Part shown: positions 1 through 7,648 of the stretch, one piece after another
Numbering within the stretch: the first letter of the stretch is position 1
Layout of the letters: each line of letters starts with the position of its first letter
Assembly: GCA_012515255.1 (NCBI GenBank)
Contig: JAAYYR010000175.1
Location: 1-24,361 of the forward strand
Reading direction: 5' to 3'
Source: Clostridia bacterium
GTDB lineage: Bacteria > Bacillota > Dehalobacteriia > UBA4068
DNA length: 24,361 bases
Notes under the pieces: generated by a model
Database searches by the model: none
What the model was told of the DNA's origin: nothing
What the model saw: the letters and a program-made list of their open reading frames with translations, nothing else
Position numbers and translations under genes: made by a program

Positions 1-2
1 GC

Positions 3-713
3 GATTATGATCTGGAATTCAACCTCGCGGTGATCGCCGACGCCCTCAGCCGCTCCGGGATTAGCACCGAGCGCAGCGGCCGCAATGATTTGCTGGCCGC
101 CGGGCGCAAGTTCTCCGGCAATGCTTTCTACAAGGTAGCAGGACAATGCCTGCATCATGGTACGATTATGGTGGAGGTAGACCTGGACGATATGAGCCGC
201 TACCTGCAGCCCTCGCCGGGCAAGCTGGCCGCGCATGGCGTATCATCCGTGCGCGCGCGGGTTGCTAATTTACGCGATTTAGCGCCGCAGCTCAGCGTGG
301 AGCGGCTGCGCGGCTTGCTGGCGGCCAGCCTGGGCCGTATCGGCGGCCGCGAAGCGCATGAGCTATCGCCAACTCCGCAGGAATGGCATGAGGCGGAGGC
401 ACTAAGTACGCGTTTTGGTGACTGGAACTGGATTTGCGGCCGCCAGGCGGATTTTGATATTGAGCTGGAAAAGCGCTTTCCCTGGGGCGGCGTCAACTGC
501 CGGCTGCAGGTGAACGGCGGCTGGATCGAGAGTGCGGCTCTGTATTCGGATGCCATGGAAGCCTTGCTTATCCCACGCATCGCCTCATCGCTCGCTCAAT
601 GCCGCTATGACGCGGCGGAGATCAGCGGCCGCCTGGCCGGACTAATCTGCGACGATAGTCAGGAGGCGGACATTGTCGCCGATATCAGCGGCTGGCTTGG
701 CCAAGCGATTTGA
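3..713 (+). CDS. lplA: lipoate-protein ligase A, C-terminal part (5' end outside window)
   Basis: The reading frame is open from the first bases, so the gene starts before the window; 236 codons remain of a protein usually near 330 residues. LplA activates lipoate (or octanoate) with ATP and transfers it to a lysine of lipoyl domains such as GcvH or E2 subunits in the cytoplasm. The signature GRNDLLAAGRKFSGNAFY near the start of the visible part matches the family's GRND...GRK.SG.A block, which holds the lysine that contacts the lipoyl-adenylate. The FGDWNWICG segment and the later ...GWI... region fit the linker and the C-terminal accessory domain. lpdA starts 25 bases downstream with a strong ribosome site, so the two are probably co-transcribed and serve the same lipoate-dependent complex, perhaps glycine cleavage (inference). 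It ends at a TGA. The first in-frame GTG at base 30 is not a real start, because recognisable family sequence precedes it. Confidence 0.85.
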   Translation, partial: DYDLEFNLAVIADALSRSGISTERSGRNDLLAAGRKFSGNAFYKVAGQCLHHGTIMVEVDLDDMSRYLQPSPGKLAAHGVSSVRARVANLRDLAPQLSVERLRGLLAASLGRIGGREAHELSPTPQEWHEAEALSTRFGDWNWICGRQADFDIELEKRFPWGGVNCRLQVNGGWIESAALYSDAMEALLIPRIASSLAQCRYDAAEISGRLAGLICDDSQEADIVADISGWLGQAI

Positions 714-738
714 ATATTAAGCAAACAGGAGGGCGTTT

Positions 739-2124
739 ATGAAACAATACGACCTGATGGTAATCGGCGGCGGCCCTGCCGGCTATACGGCGGCGCTTAA
801 AGCCGCGCAATTGGGTCTGAGCACCGCGCTTGCGGAAAAAGACCGCTTGGGCGGCACCTGTCTCAACCGCGGTTGCATTCCCACCAAAGCTTTGCTGCAC
901 TCCTCCCATATTTTCCGCGAGGCGGGACAATGGGCAGAGCTGGGACTAAGCTGCGAAAACGCCCAATTCGACCTGCCGGCGATGCAGCGCCGCAAAGACG
1001 CTGTAGTGGCGCAGCTGCGCGATGGTATTGCCGGGCTGCTCAAGGCGCGCAAAATAGATGTGCTGCCAGGAGAGGCGCGCATTATGGCTCCGCATGTGCT
1101 GCGCGTCGGCGCGGATGAATATCAGGCGCGGCAGATCCTGATCGCGACGGGCGGACGGCCTGCTCTGCCGCCTATACCCGGCTTGGGGCTGCCCGGCGTG
1201 CTCACAAGCGATGATCTGCTTGACGCGGAGCAGTTTTATCCCCGGCTGGTGATCATCGGCGCCGGCGTTATCGGTATGGAATTCGCCTCGCTCTACAGCA
1301 ATCTGGGCGCTAAGGTAACTGTGATTGAGCTTTTAGACCGGGTATTGCCGACCTTTGACCGCGAGCTGGGGCAAAGCCTTGCCATGTCGCTAAAAAAACG
1401 CGGCCTGGAAATTTATGCCGGCGCGCAGGTACAGGCTGTGGAACAGGGCGAAGATTGTCTGATTTGCCGCTACCTGGCGGGCGGCGAAGAGCGGCAGGCA
1501 AAGGCTGACGCGGTGCTGGTGGCGACCGGCCGCCGCTCGGCGGCTGAGGAAATCATAGCTCCGGGTCTTGGTATCGCTATTGAGCGGGGGCAGATTGTGG
1601 TGGACGAATGCTTCCGCACGACTGCTGAGGATATTTACGCTGCGGGCGATATTGTCCAGGGCAGCCCGCTTTTGGCGCATGCAGCCTCGGCGCAGGCTAT
1701 CAACGCTGTTTGCGCCATGACCGGCCGGCCGCCTCAGATGGACTTATCCGTCATGCCGGGCTGCGTTTTTACCGACCCGGAGATCGCCTTGGTAGGGTTG
1801 TCCGCCGATGAGGCCAAAGCCCGGGGTATCGCGGTGATCGCGGCCAAATATCCCATGGGCGGCAATGGCAAAACAGCGATCGAGACCAAAGAACGTGGTT
1901 TTATCAAGCTAATCTGCGAAGCGGGAAGCCTGCGCCTGCTCGGCGCGCAGTTGATGTGCCTTCATGCTTCCGATTTGATCAATGAGCTGGCTTTGGCCTG
2001 CTCCCGTTCTATTACTGCCTATGAGCTGGCGGCGCTCGTTCATCCGCATCCCACTTTTGGCGAGGCTGTGCGTGAAGCGGCGGAAGAAGTTTTATCGCGG
2101 GCCGAGCGCAAAACAAACACCTAA
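739..2124 (+). CDS. lpdA: dihydrolipoyl dehydrogenase (E3)
   Basis: 461-residue FAD enzyme that reoxidises dihydrolipoamide with NAD+ in 2-oxoacid dehydrogenase or glycine cleavage complexes. Seen in sequence: an N-terminal FAD Rossmann motif GGGPAGYTAA (about residues 10-19), the redox-active pair C41/C46 in GGTCLNRGCIPTK, a second NAD-binding Rossmann motif IIGAGVIGMEFAS (about 172-184), the FAD-contacting YAAGDI segment (about 300) and the C-terminal HPHPTFGEAV with the catalytic His and Glu of the dimer interface. Length is normal for the family. The ATG at 739 follows AGGAGGG with a five-base gap. The pairing with the lipoate ligase just upstream supports a lipoate function over glutathione or mercuric reductase. 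Stop is TAA. No lipoyl domain is fused to the N-terminus, unlike some Clostridial E3 proteins. Confidence 0.95.
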   Translation: MKQYDLMVIGGGPAGYTAALKAAQLGLSTALAEKDRLGGTCLNRGCIPTKALLHSSHIFREAGQWAELGLSCENAQFDLPAMQRRKDAVVAQLRDGIAGLLKARKIDVLPGEARIMAPHVLRVGADEYQARQILIATGGRPALPPIPGLGLPGVLTSDDLLDAEQFYPRLVIIGAGVIGMEFASLYSNLGAKVTVIELLDRVLPTFDRELGQSLAMSLKKRGLEIYAGAQVQAVEQGEDCLICRYLAGGEERQAKADAVLVATGRRSAAEEIIAPGLGIAIERGQIVVDECFRTTAEDIYAAGDIVQGSPLLAHAASAQAINAVCAMTGRPPQMDLSVMPGCVFTDPEIALVGLSADEAKARGIAVIAAKYPMGGNGKTAIETKERGFIKLICEAGSLRLLGAQLMCLHASDLINELALACSRSITAYELAALVHPHPTFGEAVREAAEEVLSRAERKTNT

Positions 2125-2142
2125 AGCAAAGAAAAATTTGCG

Positions 2143-2181
2143 GCTAAAGGCTCCGGCATATGACTATACGGAGCCTTTAGC
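2143..2181. terminator. 13-bp perfect hairpin after lpdA, possible terminator
   Basis: The arms GCTAAAGGCTCCG (2143-2155) and CGGAGCCTTTAGC (2169-2181) are perfectly complementary around a 13-base loop. There is no T-run on the plus-strand 3' side, so it is not a classical intrinsic terminator for lpdA. On the minus strand it is followed by AAATTTTT. An overlapping 12-base palindrome TTAGCGCGCTAA (2177-2188) offers an alternative fold. Confidence 0.45.
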
Positions 2182-2205
2182 GCGCTAAGGACGGCCAAGC
2201 GCCGC

Positions 2206-2234
2206 TTGTGGCGCGGTAGCGGCTATGATATAAT
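2206..2234 (+). promoter_or_regulatory. candidate sigma-A type promoter upstream of the DUF362 gene
   Basis: TTGTGG (2206-2211), a 17-base spacer and a perfect TATAAT (2229-2234) preceded by the extended -10 TG (2226-2227). A transcript from here would start near 2241 and carry about 110 bases of leader, including a small 8-bp hairpin (2285-2303). Confidence 0.5.
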
Positions 2235-2292
2235 AGGCGCAAGCCGGGACCATGTTCATTTGCTATTGATTGTAGCGCACTTTCGCAAAAGC

Positions 2293-2321
2293 TTCGCTTT
2301 TGCCCCCCTTTGTGATATAAT
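2293..2321 (+). promoter_or_regulatory. second, weaker promoter candidate for the DUF362 gene
   Basis: A second extended -10, TGATATAAT (2313-2321), repeats the sequence of the first one 87 bases upstream. The -35 at the right distance is poor (TTCGCT, 2293-2298, 17-base spacer), so only the -10 is convincing. Confidence 0.35.
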
Positions 2322-2349
2322 ACGGATATCAATTGGCAGTGAGGCGCTT

Positions 2350-3186
2350 ATGCCGATCGTATCTTTGCTTAAAACGGAAAATATGCACCCCTCGACGCCG
2401 AAAGCAGCGAATCTGTTGCTGCGCTGTTTGCTGTTGCCTTTGGGCGGCGGCGAATTTTATTTTTGTACGGGGGAAAAACTGGCGATTATCGCCGACGTCA
2501 CTTTGCCCGCCGCTCATGAGACCGGCGCGAATTTTGATCTTCGCCTCGCTGTGGCGTTGATCAATATTGCCCGTGATGAAGGCGTAAGCGATATTACGCT
2601 CTGCCTGCGTCCCGAGGGCTTTGATCTTGATCTGGTGCTGGAGCGCAGCGGTTATGGCAAGCTCAAAGAGATGCCGGGTCTGAATATTGTCGGGCTGGGC
2701 GAGGCTTCCGCCACGCCACGCTGTACAGATACCGCGCTCGTGCTGGAGCAGGCGCAGATTTACGATGTGCTGACGCGGGCGGATATTATTATCAGCCTGG
2801 CTAAATTCCGTACAGCCGAGGGCAAGCTCTTTGGCAGCGCTTTGAACAATATTGCTTATGCGGCGCGGCCTTCTTCCGACCTTTCTTTCACGCATCAACA
2901 ACGTGCGCTTGTGGATATCTGCAGCATTTTCGCGCCGGACCTCACCATTGTCGACTGTCTGCGCGGGCAAAGCGGCTTTCAGAATAACCGCGCCGATTGC
3001 CTGCTTGCCGGATCGGACGCCGTAGCGCTTGATACGGTGCTGGCCGCGATCGCCGGTATCGACGCCGCGGACAGCGAAGCCATACTCTTGGCCGGGCAAT
3101 ATGGCGTCGGCGTTAACAATCCGCTTGATATCACCATGTATGGCGATGATTTACGCGAGATCATGGCTTCATCCGGTTCGCATTGA
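2350..3186 (+). CDS. DUF362-like protein of unknown function
   Basis: 278 residues from the ATG at 2350, chosen because two promoter-like elements lie just upstream and a GAGG site sits five bases before it; the frame itself is open from about 2206. The middle (ADIIISLAKFRT near residue 140) and the C-terminal ...LLAGSDAVALDTVLAAIAGID block resemble the DUF362 family (COG2006), where a similar D.VALD motif closes the domain. Typical members also carry a DxIxGMxGxGP motif, here degenerate (DCLRGQSGFQNN), and many carry 4Fe-4S clusters. This protein has scattered cysteines but no CxxCxxC motif, so a ferredoxin role is unlikely. No signal peptide or membrane segment is visible. It appears to be a single-gene unit. 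The family assignment is by motif memory only and the function is unknown. Confidence 0.6.
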   Translation: MPIVSLLKTENMHPSTPKAANLLLRCLLLPLGGGEFYFCTGEKLAIIADVTLPAAHETGANFDLRLAVALINIARDEGVSDITLCLRPEGFDLDLVLERSGYGKLKEMPGLNIVGLGEASATPRCTDTALVLEQAQIYDVLTRADIIISLAKFRTAEGKLFGSALNNIAYAARPSSDLSFTHQQRALVDICSIFAPDLTIVDCLRGQSGFQNNRADCLLAGSDAVALDTVLAAIAGIDAADSEAILLAGQYGVGVNNPLDITMYGDDLREIMASSGSH

Positions 3187-3527
3187 CGATGATTGAACCA
3201 TGCTCACCGCTGGGATGATGTCAAGGGGAAATGCTTGACGGCAATGTCGCGGCAGGCCGGCGGATAGTGGTTGCCGTTGCTTTACGACGGCCTTTTTCGC
3301 GACGGATTGCCGATGCGCCATGCCGCTCATAAAGGCAAAAATCGGCCTGTGTATATCACCCGGGCTTTTGCCATGACATTCCCGCAGTGCAGTTGTCCTG
3401 CGGCAGGCGCAAATTTTTGTACAAGCCGAAAATTTAGCTCTGCGGCCGGGCATTGGCGCAATGCGTCTTGAGCCGGTTATGGCGGCGCGGCCGCTCTTAA
3501 ACGTAAAGTCATAAGATTAGGAAAAAG
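3187..3527. other. 341-base gap without a convincing gene
   Basis: GC-rich spacer between the DUF362 gene and the radical SAM gene. It holds a candidate terminator (3273-3297) and short frames on both strands (for example 3271-3471 plus, 3169-3453 minus), none with a good ribosome site or recognisable protein. I see no tRNA or other RNA gene and no clear -35/-10 pair for the downstream gene. It could be a decayed gene. Confidence 0.5.
3273..3297 (+). terminator. candidate intrinsic terminator of the DUF362 gene
   Basis: GCCGTT (3273-3278) pairs with GACGGC (3286-3291), one pair being a G-T wobble, around a 7-base loop, followed by C and five T (3293-3297). The short stem and position 87 bases after the stop make it moderately likely. 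Confidence 0.4.
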
Positions 3528-6083
3528 ATGATCATCAAAGATGATGTTTTACAACGGATATTGCCGCGGGTAGAGCGGCCGGCGCAGTATGCGGGCGGCG
3601 AATACCAGGCAACGGCCTGCGACTGGCAGGCTGCTGACGTGAAAATGTGCTTTGCTTTCCCCGACACGTATGAGATCGGCATGAGCCATCTGGGATTGCG
3701 GCTGATTTATGAGGCGGTGAACAATCACAGCCCGCATCTTTGCGAGCGCTGCTTCATGCCATTGGATGATATGGCGGCGGAGCTGCAGCGTCATCATTTG
3801 CCGCTTTTTTCCCTGGAAAGCCGCCATGCCCTTACGGATTTCGACGTGGTCGGCTTTACCCTGCAATATGAGCTTTCCTATACCAATGTGCTGGCTATGC
3901 TGGAGCTGGCTGACATCCCCCTGCTTGCCGCCAAGCGCGGCGCGGATCAGCCACTGGTGATAGCGGGCGGCCCCTGCGCTTTTAACCCGGAACCAATAGC
4001 GGATTTTTTGGATTTGGTTGTTGTGGGCGAGGGTGAGGAAGTAACGCTTGAGCTGCTCGATCTGATCGCGGAGGCTAAGCGCGGCCGCTGGGACAAAACA
4101 GAGCTGCTGCGCCGTGCCGCTGGGCTGGCCGGGGTCTATGCGCCCGCTCTTTATCAGCCGCTGTACGCCGCGGACGGACGTTTCGCCGGGCTAAGCCCGC
4201 ATCCGGGCGTGCCGCAGCGGATTAAAAAACGCGTCTTGGCCGACCTGGACGCCGCGCCTTTTCCCGAGCGGCCGCTGCTGCCTACGATCAAGCCGGTGCA
4301 TGACCGTATTATGCTGGAACTGATGCGCGGCTGCACCCATGGCTGCCGCTTTTGCCAGGCGGGGATGATTTACCGGCCTTTGCGTGAGAAATCAGCGCCG
4401 ACGCTGATGCGGCAGGCGGCAAGCCAGGTGGCGGCTAGCGGTTATGATGAAATCGCCCTGCTGTCGCTATCCTCGGCCGATTATAGCGATATCATGCCGC
4501 TAATGGAGGATTTGCTGGCGGCCCATGGCGGCTGCGGCGTGAGCTTAAGCCTGCCCTCGCTGCGCGTGGACGCGTTGAGCGTCGGTATGGCCGCCCGTAC
4601 TCAGGAAGTGCGTAAAAGCGGGCTCACCCTGGCGCCGGAGGCCGGTAGCCAACGCTTGCGCGATATTATAAATAAAGGCGTACGCGAGGAAGATATTTTT
4701 GCCGCCGCAGCCGCTGCTTTTTCCCAGGGCTATACATCGATTAAGCTGTATTTTATGATCGGATTGCCTTTTGAGCGGGATGAAGATATTTTGGAGATCG
4801 CCGCCCTTTGCCGCCGCGTTCTGCAACTGGCCAAAGAGCATAAGCCCGCCGAGGTGAAAAAGCGGGTTAGAATCAGCCTCAGCGCTTCCTCCTTCGTCCC
4901 CAAGCCTCATACCCCTTTCCAATGGCTGGGCCAGAATTCAGTAGCGGAGCTGCGGCGCAAGCAGCAGTTGCTGCGGGAGGCGATAAAGCCGCTGCGGGCG
5001 GTAAGTCTGCATTATCATGATGCCGAGGCCAGCATGCTCGAAGCGGCATTTGCCCGGGGAGACAGGCGTCTGGCCGCCGTATTACTTGAGGCGCGGCAAC
5101 GCGGCTGTCATTTGGACGGCTGGAGCGAGCATTTTGATTTGACGGCCTGGCGTGAGGCTTTTGCCGCCGCGGGACTTTCCGCAGCGGAATATGCGGAGCG
5201 CTCTTTTGCCGAGGATGAAATTCTGCCCTGGCAGCATCTGGATTGCGGGATCGACGCAACATGGCTGCGCCGGGAATTGCACAGGGCGCAAGCAGGCGAG
5301 TTGACGCCGGATTGCCGCGGCAATGCTTGCAGCGCCTGCGGCGTTTGCGGCGGCGCGGATGGCTGGCAATGCTCTTATGCTAAGGCGAGGCCTCTAGCAG
5401 TGCCAGCTTCGCGCCAAAGCTTGCCCGGGTCCGGCGACGAGCCGAGCCGTTGGCGCTGCCGGCTGGCCGTCACCGGGACTATGGCCTGGCTTTCCCATCT
5501 TGATTTGCGGGGCAGCCTGGAAAAGGCCTTGCGCCGCAGCGGTTTGCCGCTCGCTTATTCCCAGGGCTTTAACCCGCATTTACTGATTTCCTGGGGGCCC
5601 GCGCATCCGGTTGGGCTTTCTAGCGACAGCGAATATGTCGATCTCACTTTCGCGGCAGACCCGGACCATGACTGGCCGGACAAGCTGCGGGCGGCGTTGC
5701 CGCCGGGTTTGGCGTTGCTTGAGACGCGGCCGATTACGCTTCAGGAGCGGGCGCTGATGGCCGCTATCAATCAGGCGCAGTATGAGCTGGACTTTGGCCA
5801 GGCGGACGCGGAAATACTTGATCAGGCGATAGCGGTTTTTCTTGCGGCCAAAAGCTGGCCGGTGATGCGGCGCGGCAGCCGGGGGCCCAAAGAGGTGGAT
5901 ATCCGTCCGGCTGTGCTTGATATGCGCCGCGAGCAAAGCCGGGTATGCTATGAGGCGCGCTGGGAGGAAAGCGCGGCGCCGCGTCCCGCCGAGATGGCGG
6001 GCATCCTGCTGCCGGGGGCGGCGTATCAGGCCTGGCGGCGCGGGATGGCAATTGTCGAGCGAGGAATAGCGCGGGAACCGTAA
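3528..6083 (+). CDS. radical SAM protein (TIGR03960-like) fused to DUF2344 (TIGR03936-like)
   Basis: 851 residues. The N-terminal third (about 20-200) has the B12-binding-like fold region with PDTYEIGMSHLGLR and VVGEGEEVTLELLDL. The radical SAM core follows, with C269, C273 and C276 (RGCTHGCRFCQ) for the 4Fe-4S cluster, continuing to about residue 480. A linker with a cysteine cluster (NACSACGVCGG ... C, about 595-618) may bind metal. From about 640 the DUF2344 domain begins (VTGTMAWLSHLDL, YSQGFNPHLLISWG). In many Bacillota these are two adjacent genes or one fused gene immediately upstream of rng, rplU and rpmA; here they are fused and rng follows after 38 bases. The substrate is not known; a role linked to tRNA or ribosome modification is often guessed from context. 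A weak SD (AGGAA) precedes the ATG. Ends at TAA. Confidence 0.88.
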   Translation: MIIKDDVLQRILPRVERPAQYAGGEYQATACDWQAADVKMCFAFPDTYEIGMSHLGLRLIYEAVNNHSPHLCERCFMPLDDMAAELQRHHLPLFSLESRHALTDFDVVGFTLQYELSYTNVLAMLELADIPLLAAKRGADQPLVIAGGPCAFNPEPIADFLDLVVVGEGEEVTLELLDLIAEAKRGRWDKTELLRRAAGLAGVYAPALYQPLYAADGRFAGLSPHPGVPQRIKKRVLADLDAAPFPERPLLPTIKPVHDRIMLELMRGCTHGCRFCQAGMIYRPLREKSAPTLMRQAASQVAASGYDEIALLSLSSADYSDIMPLMEDLLAAHGGCGVSLSLPSLRVDALSVGMAARTQEVRKSGLTLAPEAGSQRLRDIINKGVREEDIFAAAAAAFSQGYTSIKLYFMIGLPFERDEDILEIAALCRRVLQLAKEHKPAEVKKRVRISLSASSFVPKPHTPFQWLGQNSVAELRRKQQLLREAIKPLRAVSLHYHDAEASMLEAAFARGDRRLAAVLLEARQRGCHLDGWSEHFDLTAWREAFAAAGLSAAEYAERSFAEDEILPWQHLDCGIDATWLRRELHRAQAGELTPDCRGNACSACGVCGGADGWQCSYAKARPLAVPASRQSLPGSGDEPSRWRCRLAVTGTMAWLSHLDLRGSLEKALRRSGLPLAYSQGFNPHLLISWGPAHPVGLSSDSEYVDLTFAADPDHDWPDKLRAALPPGLALLETRPITLQERALMAAINQAQYELDFGQADAEILDQAIAVFLAAKSWPVMRRGSRGPKEVDIRPAVLDMRREQSRVCYEARWEESAAPRPAEMAGILLPGAAYQAWRRGMAIVERGIAREP

Positions 6084-6121
6084 GGCGGCGGCCGGCGGAC
6101 GGGGAAACGGAGTTGATAAAT

Positions 6122-7396
6122 ATGCTGCGGGAAATGCTGATCAAGCGCAAGGATAATGAAACCTATATCGCTATCACCCGTGATAGACAATTGACGGAGA
6201 TTTTTTGGCCCAGCACTGATCACCGCAACCTGGTAGGTAATATTTACTTAGGCCGTGCGGAAAGCGTGCTGCCGGGTATGCAGGCCGCCTTTATCAATAT
6301 CGGCCTGGAACGCAACAGCTTTCTTTATGCGGCGGACGCGCTTTCGCCCCGGGAGATCGCCGAGCAGGATTGGGGCTGCGATTCGGAGCGGCCGCAAGAG
6401 CGGGCCATCGGCGACCTGGTCAAGAGAGATCAGCAGCTGATGGTGCAGATTTTTAAGGAGCCAAGCGAAACCAAGGGTGCGCGGGTAACCATGCAGCCTT
6501 CTTTGCCCGGCCGCTATCTGGTGCTGCTGCCGCGCGGTAATTATATCGCGGTCAGTCGCCGCATCGAAGCCGAAGCTGAGCGGGAACGCCTGCGCAACCA
6601 GGTGCGCGAGCAATTGCCGCCGCATATGGGCGCGATCATGCGTACCGTAGCAGCAGCCGCCCGGCCGGAACAGATCGCAGCGGATTTGCAGTATTTGCTG
6701 ACGCAATGGCAATTGATCCAGCAGCGGGCAGCCGCGGCACAGGCTCCCAAATTGCTTTATAGCGATTTCAACCTCCTGCACAAAGTGATCCGCGATACCG
6801 GCGTCAGGGACATCGACCGCATCGTAGTAGCCAATGCCGAGGAATTTGCCTTGGTATCGGCCGCCTGCGAGGAGGTGGCGCCGGCTTTGCTTAAGCTGAT
6901 CAAGCTGGAGGAAAGCCGCGACCTCTTTTTTGATTATGATATCTATAATCAGGCGGAGCGCGCTCTGCGCCGCAAAGTATGGCTAAAAAGCGGCGGCTAT
7001 ATCATCATCGATCAAACAGAAGCGCTGACTGCGATCGACGTCAATACCGGCAAATATGTGGGAGAGAATAATCTCAACGCTACGGTACTGAAAACAAATT
7101 TGGAAGCGGTGGAGGAAATAGCGCGCCAATTGCGCCTGCGCAATATCGGCGGCATCGTGATTATCGATTTTATTGATATCGACGAGGAAACGGACAAAAA
7201 AACCTTGCTGGACGCCCTGATTAATGAAACAAAAAACGACCGTATGCGCGTCACGGTGTTGGGTATGACCCAATTGGGTTTAGTGGAATTAACACGCAAA
7301 AAAGTCGGCCATTCCCTAAGCGCGGTTATGGAAAAGAAATGCAACAGCTGCGGCGGAAAAGGGAAAATCCCCGTGGGTTTCCCCGGCAAATATTAG
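6122..7396 (+). CDS. rng: ribonuclease G/E family endoribonuclease
   Basis: Single-strand specific endoribonuclease used in rRNA maturation and mRNA decay. I chose ATG 6122 (424 residues) because GGAG (6109-6112) lies nine bases before it; a TTG at 6113 in frame is too close to that site. An S1-like N-terminal region (GNIYLGRAESVLPGMQAAF) contains the RNA-binding fold. The catalytic aspartates are D306 (IDVNTGKYVG) and D349 (IIDFIDIDEE); their spacing of 43 equals that of D303 and D346 in E. coli RNase E. The Zn-link cysteines C407 and C410 (CNSCGGKGK) keep the same offset as C404/C407. The protein stops eleven residues after the second cysteine, shorter than E. coli RNase G, so the small C-terminal domain is nearly absent. 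UAG stop, followed 16 bases later by a strong terminator. Co-transcribed with the upstream radical SAM gene. Confidence 0.93.
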   Translation: MLREMLIKRKDNETYIAITRDRQLTEIFWPSTDHRNLVGNIYLGRAESVLPGMQAAFINIGLERNSFLYAADALSPREIAEQDWGCDSERPQERAIGDLVKRDQQLMVQIFKEPSETKGARVTMQPSLPGRYLVLLPRGNYIAVSRRIEAEAERERLRNQVREQLPPHMGAIMRTVAAAARPEQIAADLQYLLTQWQLIQQRAAAAQAPKLLYSDFNLLHKVIRDTGVRDIDRIVVANAEEFALVSAACEEVAPALLKLIKLEESRDLFFDYDIYNQAERALRRKVWLKSGGYIIIDQTEALTAIDVNTGKYVGENNLNATVLKTNLEAVEEIARQLRLRNIGGIVIIDFIDIDEETDKKTLLDALINETKNDRMRVTVLGMTQLGLVELTRKKVGHSLSAVMEKKCNSCGGKGKIPVGFPGKY

Positions 7397-7412
7397 TTTT
7401 CTCATGGCGTTG

Positions 7413-7446
7413 CGGGTCGGCTTTTTTTATGCCGGCCCGTTTTTTT
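7413..7446 (+). terminator. strong intrinsic terminator after rng
   Basis: A 9-bp stem CGGGTCGGC (7413-7421) / GCCGGCCCG (7431-7439), with one G-T wobble, a T-rich loop and seven T (7440-7446). It separates the radical SAM-rng unit from the coiled-coil genes. Confidence 0.88.
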
Positions 7447-7481
7447 GACTGATTGTACTATTTTTTACAAGCAAACGAACA

Positions 7482-7510
7482 TTGCTTTTTAACCGTATTT
7501 TCGTTATAAT
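7482..7510 (+). promoter_or_regulatory. promoter of the giant coiled-coil operon
   Basis: TTGCTT (7482-7487), a 17-base spacer and a perfect TATAAT (7505-7510), 36 bases after the rng terminator. The predicted start near 7517 gives a leader of about 130 bases, containing a hairpin CGGCG (7572-7576) / CGCCG (7584-7588). I recognise no riboswitch in it. Confidence 0.7.
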
Positions 7511-7648
7511 ATTTTCATGCGGAAACATAGATGTAGATGCGATTTTGTTGTATGGATATCTAGTATTCCTTCGGCGTGATCAGCGCCGGATAACTCAATA
7601 TATAGTCAAAAATAAGCCTGGGGTCGTAAATTTTGGGAGGGTTCTGCT

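Noticed and set aside
3271..3471. 66-codon plus-strand frame between the DUF362 and radical SAM genes
   Set aside because: It begins within a candidate terminator, has no ribosome site and matches nothing I recognise.
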